Part shown: piece after piece, positions 8,021-16,474 of the stretch
Layout: every line of letters starts with the position of its first letter
Numbering within the stretch: the stretch's first letter is position 1
Source of the DNA: Clostridiales bacterium
GTDB taxonomy: Bacteria > Bacillota > Clostridia > Lachnospirales > Lachnospiraceae
Assembly (NCBI GenBank): GCA_019416265.1
Contig: DXXQ01000128.1
Span: 1-33,213, forward strand
DNA: 33,213 nucleotides
Direction of reading: 5' to 3'
The notes under the pieces: model-generated
Database searches by the model: none
Told to the model about the DNA's origin: nothing
The model's input: only the letters and a program-made list of their open reading frames with translations
Translations under genes and position numbers: made by a program

Positions 8021-8048
8021 ACTATACCACGATTATTCTAAAATGCAA
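8021..8048 (-). promoter_or_regulatory. Minus-strand promoter of the PAQR gene
   Basis: On the minus strand TTGCAT (8048-8043) and TATAGT (8026-8021) are spaced by 16 bases. Confidence 0.5.
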
Positions 8049-8105
8049 GCTTTTTTTCTGTTCGAACCGTGAAGTCCGGACAGCAATCTAAAATTCTGTA
8101 AAACA

Positions 8106-8134
8106 TTGAAAAAGTGTCAGCCAAATGGTAAAAT
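8106..8134 (+). promoter_or_regulatory. Sigma-A promoter of the GGDEF/EAL gene
   Basis: TTGAAA (8106-8111), 17-base spacer, TAAAAT (8129-8134). The leader holds a small hairpin GGACAG/CTGTCC at 8187-8204 just before the ribosome site; no c-di-GMP riboswitch motif was recognised. Confidence 0.6.
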
Positions 8135-8222
8135 AGGCGTAAACGCAGATGAACGGAAAAAGAAACAGATAAGCAGTGATTATTAAGGACAGAAAGCGCT
8201 GTCCCGGGGAGAAGAAAGGGTT

Positions 8223-10829
8223 ATGGGTATAAACGAAAAAATGGAGTCATCCTCCAGGGAAACAAAAGAAAACAGGATAGAAAATATACTGGATGATCTT
8301 GATATCAACCTTTATATATCAGACATCGATACAGATGAAATTCTTTATGCAAATAAAATATTACAGAAAGCCTATGGACTGAAAGAATATAAAGGGAAAC
8401 GCTGTTGGGAGATCTTTCAGGAGGGAAAGAAGGAACGATGCTCTTTCTGTCCGATTCCAAGACTCCTTGAAATGAAAAAAGAGGGGACAACACCCCAGAT
8501 TATCTGGAGGGAAGAGAATTCCAGATCGAAACGGGTTTATGAAAACAAAGATATGCTGATTCAATGGAAAGGAAAGCTGGCCCATATTCAGCAGTCAACA
8601 GATATTACATATTCTGAGAATCTATTTATAAGGGCTACTGTAGATGAACTCTGTCAGATCACAAACCGCCGGGCAGGACTTTCCGAACTGCAGAGAAAGA
8701 TTGATGAAAAGAAGGAAAGAGTGATATCGACAGCGCTTCTTGACGTAAATGATTTAAAAGGCGTAAACGACAGCTTCGGACATTCAGAAGGAGATTTTCT
8801 TCTGAAGGAAATTACCAGGCTTTTGAAATACAGTCTGCCTGTGGAGTGTACGATTTTTCGGCTCAGCGGAGATGAATTTGTCGTTATCTTCCCGAACTTT
8901 GAAAAGAAAGAAGCAGAGCAGCTTCTTGAAGAGTGTCTGGCAGAGGTGAGGGAGCTGCAGAAAATTCATACAAAGCCCTACGGGTTCGGCTTTGCCTATG
9001 GTGTTTATACATTTTTCCCCGAAAAAGAAACCAATGCAGACGAGGTTCTGGCGAAAGCAGATGCTGTTATGTACAGCAAGAAGCATGAAATCAAACGGGA
9101 GGAAATTGCAAACAGGGAGAAATTCGGAGAAGGTGACCCCACAGTAAAAAAAGGCGAATTTATTTATGACAGCAAGCAGCTTTACGATGCGCTTGTTCGC
9201 AGCACAGATGATTTCGTATATATATGCAACATGAAAACAGGAAGATTCCGCTATACACCTGCAGCAGTGAAATTCTTTAATCTCCCCTCGGAAATCGTTC
9301 CAAATCCGCTGCCGCTCTGGAAAGACATTGTACACCCGGAGGACTGGGAACGCTTTTTTAAGGCCAATGTGGAGGTTGGTGTAGACGGAAAGGATTATCA
9401 TTACGTGGAATTTCGGGCCAAAACCTGCAAGGGCAATTATGTGTGGATGCGGTGCAGGGGAAGTCTGATGCGCGATGAAGAAGGAAGACCGAATATTTTT
9501 GCAGGGATGATGTCCCAGCTTGAGAAGGAATCCAGGGTAGATTCTGTTACGAACATTTATAATCAGAACGAACTGAAAAAAAGAGTGGAAAAAAATATTC
9601 AAGATCCGGAAGTCAAAAATATGTTCCTGATGGTGATTGGTCTTGATGATTTTACCAGTATCAATGATATGTTTGACAGAAACTACGGGGACTTTATTCT
9701 CAAAAGAGTAGCGAATCTCATTCAGCTTGAACTTCCGTATAATGCTTTTGTGTACAAAATGGACGGAGATCAGTTTGGAATCCTCTGGGAAAATGCCCGG
9801 AAAGAGCAGACAGGGGAGATGTATTGCAAACTTCAAAAGGAGCTTCAGGCTCTGTTCTATACAGGCGAGCTTCAGACCTCCGTGGAACTGTCGGCAGGTG
9901 TGGCTGCCTACCCCGAGGACGGGGATGTCTACAATGAGCTTTATAAATATGCGGGATATGCCCTTCAACATTCCAAGGATGAGGGAAAGAACAGAATCAC
10001 CTGCTTCGAGGACAGTATCCTGCGCCAGAAATCAAGAAATCTTGAGATTATGTACAGCCTGAAGAAAAGCATGAAAAATAATTATGAAAACTTCTATCTT
10101 GCTTTTCAGCCGCAGGTTTTGACAAAAAGCGGAAGGATCAAAGGCGTGGAGGCTCTTCTTCGGTATGACCATCCGACTCTCGGCAAGCTTTCGCCTCTGG
10201 AATTTATTCCGATCATGGAACAGTACGGAATGATCATTGATGTGGGGCTGTGGGTACTCCGTCATGCGATCAGGAGCTGCAAAAAGTGGCTGGAGATCGA
10301 TCCGGATTTTGTTATCAGTGTAAACGTATCCAGAATCCAGCTTTACCGGGATAATTTCCCAAGTAAGGTAGCGCAGATACTGGAAGAAGAAAAGATGGAT
10401 TCCCGAAATCTTATCCTTGAGCTTACAGAAAGCTGCATTGCGGAGAATCTGGACTTCCTCAGGGAAAAAATAGAGCAGCTTAGAAGTCTTGGGATCTGTA
10501 TTGCAATCGATGATTTCGGAACACAGTATTCTGCTATGCAGATTCTGAAAGAGGTTCCCTGTGATATTGTGAAGATTGACAGAAGCTTTCTGAGAGATAT
10601 CCTGCACAGCCAGTTCGACGCTTCCATTATATCCTGTATCCATGAGATCTGCGAGGGAATCGGAATGGAGGTCTGCCAGGAAGGGGTGGAAACCAGGGCG
10701 GAATTTCAGAAGATCCATGATATGGGGATTGAATATATCCAGGGCTTTTATTTTGGTGAACCTCAGTCTGAGGAAAAAATTACGGAGTCTCTGGTGAAAA
10801 GAAATAGCAAAAAAACAGATGAAAGATAA
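8223..10829 (+). CDS. PAS-GGDEF-PAS-GGDEF-EAL c-di-GMP turnover protein
   Basis: 868-residue cytoplasmic signalling protein without membrane segments. Residues about 20-120 are a PAS-like domain containing a cysteine cluster (RCWEIF, RCSFCP). GGDEF-1 (about 140-290) has the active-site variant SGDEF at about 215-219 and could make c-di-GMP. A second PAS (about 320-430) includes WMRCRGSLMRDEEGRP. GGDEF-2 (about 440-590) has DGDQF and is probably not catalytic; it may bind GTP. The EAL domain (about 605-860) retains the expected residues: EALLR, VNVSRIQ, LELTES, AIDDFGT, VKIDRSF, EGVET and QGFYF, so phosphodiesterase activity is expected. Net direction of turnover cannot be told from sequence. 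Own promoter upstream and strong terminator downstream. Confidence 0.9.
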   Translation: MGINEKMESSSRETKENRIENILDDLDINLYISDIDTDEILYANKILQKAYGLKEYKGKRCWEIFQEGKKERCSFCPIPRLLEMKKEGTTPQIIWREENSRSKRVYENKDMLIQWKGKLAHIQQSTDITYSENLFIRATVDELCQITNRRAGLSELQRKIDEKKERVISTALLDVNDLKGVNDSFGHSEGDFLLKEITRLLKYSLPVECTIFRLSGDEFVVIFPNFEKKEAEQLLEECLAEVRELQKIHTKPYGFGFAYGVYTFFPEKETNADEVLAKADAVMYSKKHEIKREEIANREKFGEGDPTVKKGEFIYDSKQLYDALVRSTDDFVYICNMKTGRFRYTPAAVKFFNLPSEIVPNPLPLWKDIVHPEDWERFFKANVEVGVDGKDYHYVEFRAKTCKGNYVWMRCRGSLMRDEEGRPNIFAGMMSQLEKESRVDSVTNIYNQNELKKRVEKNIQDPEVKNMFLMVIGLDDFTSINDMFDRNYGDFILKRVANLIQLELPYNAFVYKMDGDQFGILWENARKEQTGEMYCKLQKELQALFYTGELQTSVELSAGVAAYPEDGDVYNELYKYAGYALQHSKDEGKNRITCFEDSILRQKSRNLEIMYSLKKSMKNNYENFYLAFQPQVLTKSGRIKGVEALLRYDHPTLGKLSPLEFIPIMEQYGMIIDVGLWVLRHAIRSCKKWLEIDPDFVISVNVSRIQLYRDNFPSKVAQILEEEKMDSRNLILELTESCIAENLDFLREKIEQLRSLGICIAIDDFGTQYSAMQILKEVPCDIVKIDRSFLRDILHSQFDASIISCIHEICEGIGMEVCQEGVETRAEFQKIHDMGIEYIQGFYFGEPQSEEKITESLVKRNSKKTDER

Positions 10830-10833
10830 ATAG

Positions 10834-10868
10834 AAAAGTCATGCGGAGAAACTCTGCATGGCTTTTTT
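10834..10868 (+). terminator. Rho-independent terminator after the GGDEF/EAL gene
   Basis: A 15-bp stem with G-T pairs (10834-10848 with 10852-10866), a three-A loop and six T. Confidence 0.85.
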
Positions 10869-10969
10869 GTGCGGAATTAGTAAAGATTCAGGAGAAGGCC
10901 GGGGCTCCGGGAGAGTGAATCTGAAAAATTGCATAATAAAACCCCTGTAAAACAAAAAAAATCCCCTCT

Positions 10970-10998
10970 TTTGCACAAGATGGACTTCGTGTATGATA
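10970..10998 (+). promoter_or_regulatory. Possible promoter of the sugar ABC operon
   Basis: TTTGCA/TTGCAC near 10970 and TATGAT at 10992-10997 with a spacer of 15-16 bases. This is suboptimal and would fit a promoter needing an activator, such as the AraC-type regulator encoded downstream. Confidence 0.35.
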
Positions 10999-11058
10999 AA
11001 GCTAACAGTGAAGAGCAGCCAGTCAGGCTGAAAAAATCAAGAAGGGGGAGGGAATGAA

Positions 11059-12570
11059 ATGAATGAAGTCATTGTCTCCATGAACAACATCAGTAAAAGC
11101 TTTCCGGGCGTTAAGGCTCTGGATCATGTAAAGTTTGAGCTGCGTTCAGGAGAAGTTATGGCACTGCTTGGAGAGAACGGAGCCGGAAAGTCTACTCTGA
11201 TGAAAATCCTGAGCGGTGTGTATACCCGCGATGAGGGTACCATGGAGATTTTTGGTAAACAGTACTCGGATCTGACGCCGAAACAGGCACAGGATGTGGG
11301 CGTGGCGATTATCCATCAGGAACTGAATATGTGCCGCCATCTGACAGTAGCGGAAAATATGTTTCTCGGACGGGAAGTCAAGGGAAAAGTAGCGCTCAAT
11401 AATTCCCTGATGCAAAAGGAAGCCAAAAGAGTGCTGGACGATCTGAATATTGATATTGATCCAAATCAGATGGTTGGCGATCTGCCGGTATCCAAGCAGC
11501 AGATGGTGGAAATTGCCAAGGCGCTTTCCATCAATGCGAAGATTCTGATCATGGATGAGCCGACATCATCTCTGACTTCAAAGGAAATTGAGGATCTGTT
11601 CCGCATTATCCGGAAACTCAAGGCAGAAGGAAGAGGAATCGTTTATATTTCCCACAGACTGGAGGAGCTTTCCCACATTGTAGACCGTGTTACCATCATG
11701 CGTGACGGGCAGTATATCACAACGGCGAACTTTACAGATATGACAATGGATCAGATCATTACCAATATGGTAGGCCGTGAGATCAAGGAAAAGTTCCCAA
11801 GGGTGGAATGCCCCAAGGGAAAGAAGGTCTTCGAGGTAAAAAATCTCAATGCAGGAAGAATGGTGAGAGATATTAATTTCTCTGTATATGAGGGAGAAAT
11901 CGTAGGCTTTGCAGGTTTGATGGGAGCAGGAAGAACGGAAACGACGAGAGCTATTTTCGGCGTGGATCAGAAAGAAAGCGGCGAGATTTATGTAGATGGA
12001 AAGCTGATAGATATCAAATGTCCGATGGATGCCATTCGAAATGGCGTTGTACTTGCTCCGGAGGACAGAAAGAAGGACGGACTTTGCACGAAGCTGAGTA
12101 TCCGTCAGAATCTTGCTCTGCCAAATCTTGATCTGGTGTGCAACAGCCTCGGCGTAATTAACAGTAAAAAAGAGGAGGAGCTTTGCGAGAAGGCGGTAAA
12201 TAATCTTCTGATCAAAACTCCGAATGTGGAAATTGATTCAGGAAATCTTTCCGGAGGCAACCAGCAGAAGGTTGTTGTAGGTAAGTGGCTTGCCAGAGAC
12301 TCCAGAGTTGTTATTTTTGACGAACCTACAAGAGGAATCGACGTAGGTGCAAAGGTTGAAATCTATAACCTTATGAATGAGCTGAAGAAACAGGGCATCG
12401 CAGTAATGTTTGTGTCCTCGGAAATGCCGGAGGTCATGGGAATTGCAGACAGAATCATCGTTATGTGCGACGGAAGAATTACCGGAGAGGTCATGGCGAA
12501 AGAGGCTACGCAGAACCAGATCCTGACTATGGCGACAGCCTTCGAAAACAAAAATATCAACAGTAATTGA
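11059..12570 (+). CDS. Sugar ABC transporter ATPase, RbsA/MglA type
   Basis: 503-residue peripheral membrane ATPase with two fused ABC modules that powers sugar import through the adjacent permease. The N-terminal half has Walker A GENGAGKST (about 36-44) and Walker B ILIMDEPTSSL, with the divergent signature DLPVSKQQMVEIAKAL. The C-terminal half has the degenerate Walker A GLMGAGRTE normal for this family, but a proper signature LSGGNQQKVVVGKWLA and Walker B VVIFDEPTRGIDVG. Length and asymmetry match RbsA/MglA/XylG. Ribosome site AGGGGGAGGG precedes the ATG. Stop and the next start are 14 bases apart. Substrate cannot be read from sequence. Confidence 0.92.
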   Translation: MNEVIVSMNNISKSFPGVKALDHVKFELRSGEVMALLGENGAGKSTLMKILSGVYTRDEGTMEIFGKQYSDLTPKQAQDVGVAIIHQELNMCRHLTVAENMFLGREVKGKVALNNSLMQKEAKRVLDDLNIDIDPNQMVGDLPVSKQQMVEIAKALSINAKILIMDEPTSSLTSKEIEDLFRIIRKLKAEGRGIVYISHRLEELSHIVDRVTIMRDGQYITTANFTDMTMDQIITNMVGREIKEKFPRVECPKGKKVFEVKNLNAGRMVRDINFSVYEGEIVGFAGLMGAGRTETTRAIFGVDQKESGEIYVDGKLIDIKCPMDAIRNGVVLAPEDRKKDGLCTKLSIRQNLALPNLDLVCNSLGVINSKKEEELCEKAVNNLLIKTPNVEIDSGNLSGGNQQKVVVGKWLARDSRVVIFDEPTRGIDVGAKVEIYNLMNELKKQGIAVMFVSSEMPEVMGIADRIIVMCDGRITGEVMAKEATQNQILTMATAFENKNINSN

Positions 12571-12584
12571 GGAGGAAAGAGAAA

Positions 12585-13598
12585 ATGAATAATAAACAGC
12601 AAAGCCCTTTAAAGAAACTTCTGTCAGTCAGAGGCATGGGCGCAGCCCTGACAGCATTTGTGGGACTGGTTATCATTTACATAGCATTTGGTATCATTAA
12701 TCCGGCAGTATTTTCAGGACAGAATATCCTGAACCTGCTCCGTTCCATGTCCAAATATCTGCTGATCGGTATTGCCCAGAGCTACGTTCTGATCACCGGA
12801 AATATTGACTTATCCATCGGTTCCATGGTCGGTATGAGCGCAATGATCGCAGCGACTTTGATGACCGGAGGAATGAGCCCGATTATCGCGATTATCTGTG
12901 CTTTGATCAGTTGTCTGATCGTAGGCGTGATAAATGGATATCTGGTAGGAAAATTTAAACTGCCTCCATTTATCGCAACACTTGGAACCATGTTTGTAGC
13001 AAGAGGCGTGGCTTACATGGTAAACGGAAACCGGAACACAGATGCCATTGCAACAGGTGTGGGAAAAGAAACAGCAGACGCATTCCAGAATTTCTTCTAT
13101 TATGGAAAAACCTTTGGCGTTTACAATACCTTCTGGCTTGCGATCATTGTCTTTGTGATCTTCTTCTTCGTACTTTCCAAGACAAGAACAGGACGTCACA
13201 TTTATGCCATTGGTTCCAACGTGGATGCAGCGAAATTATCAGGTGTCAATGTTGTCTCCACAACGATCAAAACATACCTGATCAGCGCCGTATGTTCCTG
13301 TCTTGTAGGTCTTATCCTTTGCGCACAGGCAGGCATGGGTAACATGGAAGCCGGAAATATGTACGAAATGTACGGTGTAGCAGCCGGCGTTATCGGCGGT
13401 GTTTCCCCTCTTGGAGGAACCGGTATCCTTCTGGGAACACTGGCAGGCTCCGCTGTATGGCAGACACTGGAAAATGGTCTGAATATGATTGGCGCACAGG
13501 TTGGTATCCAGCGCGTTGTAATCGGCGTGATCGTAGTTGTTGCTGTTCTTCTTGACGTTGTAGTGCGTAACGGACAGTTTGGAAAACGTAAAAAATAA
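12585..13598 (+). CDS. Sugar ABC transporter permease, RbsC family
   Basis: 337-residue integral membrane protein of the BPD_transp_2 family with 8-10 hydrophobic segments. It forms the translocation channel. Family signatures include LLIGIAQSYVLITGNIDLSIGS-like residues after TM2-3, LPPFIATLGTMFVARG, and IYAIGSNVDAAKLSGV near the cytoplasmic coupling loop. ATG 12585 is chosen: GAGGAGGAAAG lies 9-16 bases upstream, whereas the longer frame from TTG 12567 would place the ribosome site inside the gene. It lies between the ATPase and binding-protein genes on the same strand. Confidence 0.9.
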   Translation: MNNKQQSPLKKLLSVRGMGAALTAFVGLVIIYIAFGIINPAVFSGQNILNLLRSMSKYLLIGIAQSYVLITGNIDLSIGSMVGMSAMIAATLMTGGMSPIIAIICALISCLIVGVINGYLVGKFKLPPFIATLGTMFVARGVAYMVNGNRNTDAIATGVGKETADAFQNFFYYGKTFGVYNTFWLAIIVFVIFFFVLSKTRTGRHIYAIGSNVDAAKLSGVNVVSTTIKTYLISAVCSCLVGLILCAQAGMGNMEAGNMYEMYGVAAGVIGGVSPLGGTGILLGTLAGSAVWQTLENGLNMIGAQVGIQRVVIGVIVVVAVLLDVVVRNGQFGKRKK

Positions 13599-13694
13599 AC
13601 AACAATAAACAACAGAGATTTCTAAAAGAAAACTAATCCCCCAGAGATGGGGATAGTAAATAAAAATCAATATCATTTACAGGAGGGTTTTAAA

Positions 13695-14663
13695 ATGAAA
13701 AGAAAATTATTAGCAGTGCTTTGTGCAGCAGCAATGGTTGCATCTATGGGAACAACAGTTTTTGCAGCAGATGCAGAAGTCAAGGCAACAGGAGATGAGA
13801 AAATCGCTCTGATCACAATGGACTCCATCGACCAGCACTGGATCACCTTAAATGAAGGCGCTCAGAAAGCAGCTGAAGAGCTTGGGGTAACAGTAGACTT
13901 CATGTCCCCGAATACAAAAGACGATGCACAGCAGATCGAGTGCGTAAACAACGCAGTGGCAGGCGGCTACAATGCAATCATGGTAGCAGCTAACGGTCCG
14001 GATGCGATTTCCTCAGCTCTGAAAGAAGCTGCAGACGGCGACATTAAGATCGTATATGTTGACTCACCTGCAAACGTGGACGCACAGGCAACATTTTCAA
14101 CAGATAACAAGGCAGCCGGAAAAACAGCAGGTGAAGAAATGCTGAAAGCTTTAGAGGCAGCAGGCGTTACTTCCGGAAAAATCGGTATCATTAACGTAAA
14201 TGCAGCTACAGCATCCTGCGTTGACCGTGAAGAAGGCTTCCGTTCCGCATTCGAAGGAACAGAATTCGAGCTTATGGAAACACAGTATGGAGAAGGCGAT
14301 GCAGCGAAATCACAGAGTATTGCTGAAAACTATATTACACAGGGCGTAGTTGGTATCTTCGGATGTAACGAAGGTTCCACAACTGGAGCAGGAAATGCGA
14401 TCAAAGCAGGCGGAAACCCGGACATCATCGGTGTTGGTTTCGATAAATCAGACGCAATCCTGAATCTGATCACAGACGGACATCTTCTTGCAACAATGGC
14501 TCAGAATCCGGACGTTATGGGATACGAGGGCGTAAAAGCAGCAGTCAGAGCAATCAACGGTGAAGACCTTGGCGGCGAAGTGACAGATACAGGCGTATCC
14601 GTTCTTGACAAAGCGGCAGTAGAAGCTATGGCAGCAGAAGAACCGGCAGAGGATGCGGAATAA
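13695..14663 (+). CDS. Sugar-binding protein of the ABC transporter (Peripla_BP_4)
   Basis: 322-residue exported binding protein of the RbsB type. ATG 13695 follows AGGAGGG by seven bases; the in-frame ATG at 13647 has no ribosome site. Residues 1-24 are a signal peptide (MKRKLLAVLCAAAMVAS...) ending VFA-AD, a signal peptidase I site. There is no lipobox with cysteine at the cleavage site, unusual because Gram-positive binding proteins are normally lipoproteins. The mature protein starts with KIALITMDSIDQHW and has the family pattern NAVAGGYNAIMVAAN and DIIGVGFDKSDAIL; the C-terminus is acidic (EEPAEDAE). Last gene of the transporter operon, closed by a strong terminator. Ligand unknown. Confidence 0.88.
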   Translation: MKRKLLAVLCAAAMVASMGTTVFAADAEVKATGDEKIALITMDSIDQHWITLNEGAQKAAEELGVTVDFMSPNTKDDAQQIECVNNAVAGGYNAIMVAANGPDAISSALKEAADGDIKIVYVDSPANVDAQATFSTDNKAAGKTAGEEMLKALEAAGVTSGKIGIINVNAATASCVDREEGFRSAFEGTEFELMETQYGEGDAAKSQSIAENYITQGVVGIFGCNEGSTTGAGNAIKAGGNPDIIGVGFDKSDAILNLITDGHLLATMAQNPDVMGYEGVKAAVRAINGEDLGGEVTDTGVSVLDKAAVEAMAAEEPAEDAE

Positions 14664-14702
14664 AACTAAGTGACAGTATAGATGGGATAATCAAGGAAAG
14701 CG

Positions 14703-14743
14703 CAGGAGGCTGCCGGAAAAAACGGCAGTCTCCTGTTTTTTTT
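14703..14743 (+). terminator. Rho-independent terminator of the ABC operon
   Basis: CAGGAGGCTGCCG (14703-14715) pairs with CGGCAGTCTCCTG (14723-14735) with one G-T pair; eight T follow. Very strong. Confidence 0.92.
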
Positions 14744-14818
14744 CATATTTTGGCCTGTTGCTGTGAATAAAGTGACAGGAATATCGAGAGATTGAAGGGA
14801 ATGGAATACGGACGGGAG

Positions 14819-14847
14819 TTGAAAAAAAGGCGTTGAGGTATTACAAT
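14819..14847 (+). promoter_or_regulatory. Sigma-A promoter of the two-component operon
   Basis: TTGAAA (14819-14824), 17-base spacer, TACAAT (14842-14847), with start expected about 25 bases before the ATG. Confidence 0.6.
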
Positions 14848-14878
14848 ATGCTATATATGTCAGAGAAGCGGGGGAAGA

Positions 14879-16474
14879 ATGAGAACATTAAAGGTTGTTA
14901 TTGCAGATGACGAGGTCAGGATCTGTCAGTTGATTCAGGCGCTTGTCAACTGGGAGGAGATGGGAATGGAAATTGCAGGCACCGCAAACAATGGGATCGA
15001 TGCCTGTGAAGTGATTGAGAAAGTATGTCCGGACATCCTGATCACAGATATCAGAATGCCGGGGTGTAGCGGTCTTGAACTGATAGAGAAGATAAAAAAG
15101 ACAAAACCGGAGCTTGAGATCATTATTATCAGCGGTTATGCTCATTTTGAATATGCGCAGCAGGCAATCAGATACGGGGTGGGATATTATCTTCTGAAAC
15201 CGATCAATAAAGTGGAGCTGATGGGGATTCTTGAAAAACTGAAAAATAAGATCGGTGAACGGATAGATTCGGAACAGAACCGCCAGGAACTGCTCCGTCA
15301 GGCAAAGAGAAATGATGACCGTATCCGGGAAGAATTCCTTCTTCGTCTTGCAGAGGGAGAAAAAATGGAGCTGTCAGAGGAAATTCTGGCGGAGATCTAT
15401 CATATATATGGAAAGCCGGGACTGTATCAGGCGTTTTGCCTGAAAATGGACTGTGAAGGAAAGGAACTAAGTGAATCCTCTGTTTCTGTTCTGATGGAAA
15501 AAACAAGAGAAATCGTGAACAGGGAATTGAAGGCAAAGTGCATGGAAACAGTGATTCTCGTCAGGGAGATTTACTGTATTGGAATTATAAATTATGAAGC
15601 TGCGGAGAAGGAAAAAATCAGACGTTCCCTGAAGAACTGCCTCAGTCAGGCACAGCTTCAGAAATCAATTTTTGAACCGGTTTCTTTTTCTATGTCAGTG
15701 GGAATGCCAGTTACCGGTACCCGCAAGCTTGGCGAATCTGTACAGGAAGCTTTGAAACTGATTCCGGAGAGAATGGTGAAAGGAAGCGGAAGGCTTCTGG
15801 AAAATCTGGGAGAGCCCTCCTCCCTGAAAGAAGAGAATCTTCTGGAAAAATATCTTCGAGAGATTACAATAGCTGTTGAGGTTATGAGCGCAGAACAGGC
15901 AGATGCAGCCGTAATCTATCTTCAGAATGAGACGCGAAAAATAAAAAATATTCACGGATATGAGCTTCTGGAACTGATTGGAGCTGCCGCGGATCTTTTT
16001 GCCGCCTGTGTACAGATGCAGGAAAGGAGCAGAAATCTGGAGCTTTTCAAAAAGCAGTGCAGAGAGTGTACAGGCACAGAAAAGCTTTTCGGATGCCTTC
16101 TTGATTTTCAGCGCAGATTTATTATGGAAATGGCCCAGAAGCATGAAAATGATACAGTCCGCCCTGTAAGGAAGGCAAAGGAGTATATCCAGAGTCATTA
16201 CAGTGAGCCGCTGACTCTGGAGGGGATCAGCGAAATGGTAGGACTGAGCACAGCCTATTTCAGCGCACTTTTCAAAAAAACAGAAGGGGAGGGCTTTGCC
16301 AAATATCTTATTAATGTGAGAATTGAACAGGCGAAGGTACTTCTCAGGGAAACAAACCTTCCGGTGACGGAAATATGCAGGAGGGTGGGATATAATGACC
16401 TGAGACATTTCACTCATACATTTGAAAGGGCAACAGAGGTAAAGCCTTCTGTTTATCGTAAATTATATGGCTAA
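14879..16474 (+). CDS. YesN-type response regulator with AraC DNA-binding domain
   Basis: 531-residue regulator. The receiver domain (1-120) has the acidic pair D10/D11, phospho-acceptor D57 in ILITDIRMPG, and K107 in YYLLKP. A long middle region (about 130-425) is typical of YesN proteins. The C-terminal 100 residues are an AraC/XylS DNA-binding domain (AKEYIQSHYSEPLTLEGISE, then CRRVGYNDLRHFTHTFER). It partners with the kinase whose gene overlaps its 3' end by 8 bases. In this family such pairs usually control a neighbouring sugar transporter; the ABC operon immediately upstream is the obvious candidate target. Confidence 0.92.
   Translation: MRTLKVVIADDEVRICQLIQALVNWEEMGMEIAGTANNGIDACEVIEKVCPDILITDIRMPGCSGLELIEKIKKTKPELEIIIISGYAHFEYAQQAIRYGVGYYLLKPINKVELMGILEKLKNKIGERIDSEQNRQELLRQAKRNDDRIREEFLLRLAEGEKMELSEEILAEIYHIYGKPGLYQAFCLKMDCEGKELSESSVSVLMEKTREIVNRELKAKCMETVILVREIYCIGIINYEAAEKEKIRRSLKNCLSQAQLQKSIFEPVSFSMSVGMPVTGTRKLGESVQEALKLIPERMVKGSGRLLENLGEPSSLKEENLLEKYLREITIAVEVMSAEQADAAVIYLQNETRKIKNIHGYELLELIGAAADLFAACVQMQERSRNLELFKKQCRECTGTEKLFGCLLDFQRRFIMEMAQKHENDTVRPVRKAKEYIQSHYSEPLTLEGISEMVGLSTAYFSALFKKTEGEGFAKYLINVRIEQAKVLLRETNLPVTEICRRVGYNDLRHFTHTFERATEVKPSVYRKLYG

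Noticed and set aside
8135..8222. c-di-GMP riboswitch in the leader of the GGDEF/EAL gene
   Set aside because: Only a 6-bp hairpin is seen; the conserved elements of GEMM-type riboswitches are not present.
8784..9971. 395-codon minus-strand frame opposite the GGDEF/EAL gene
   Set aside because: It is a shadow of the real gene: no ribosome site and no recognisable domain, whereas the plus strand shows continuous conserved domains.
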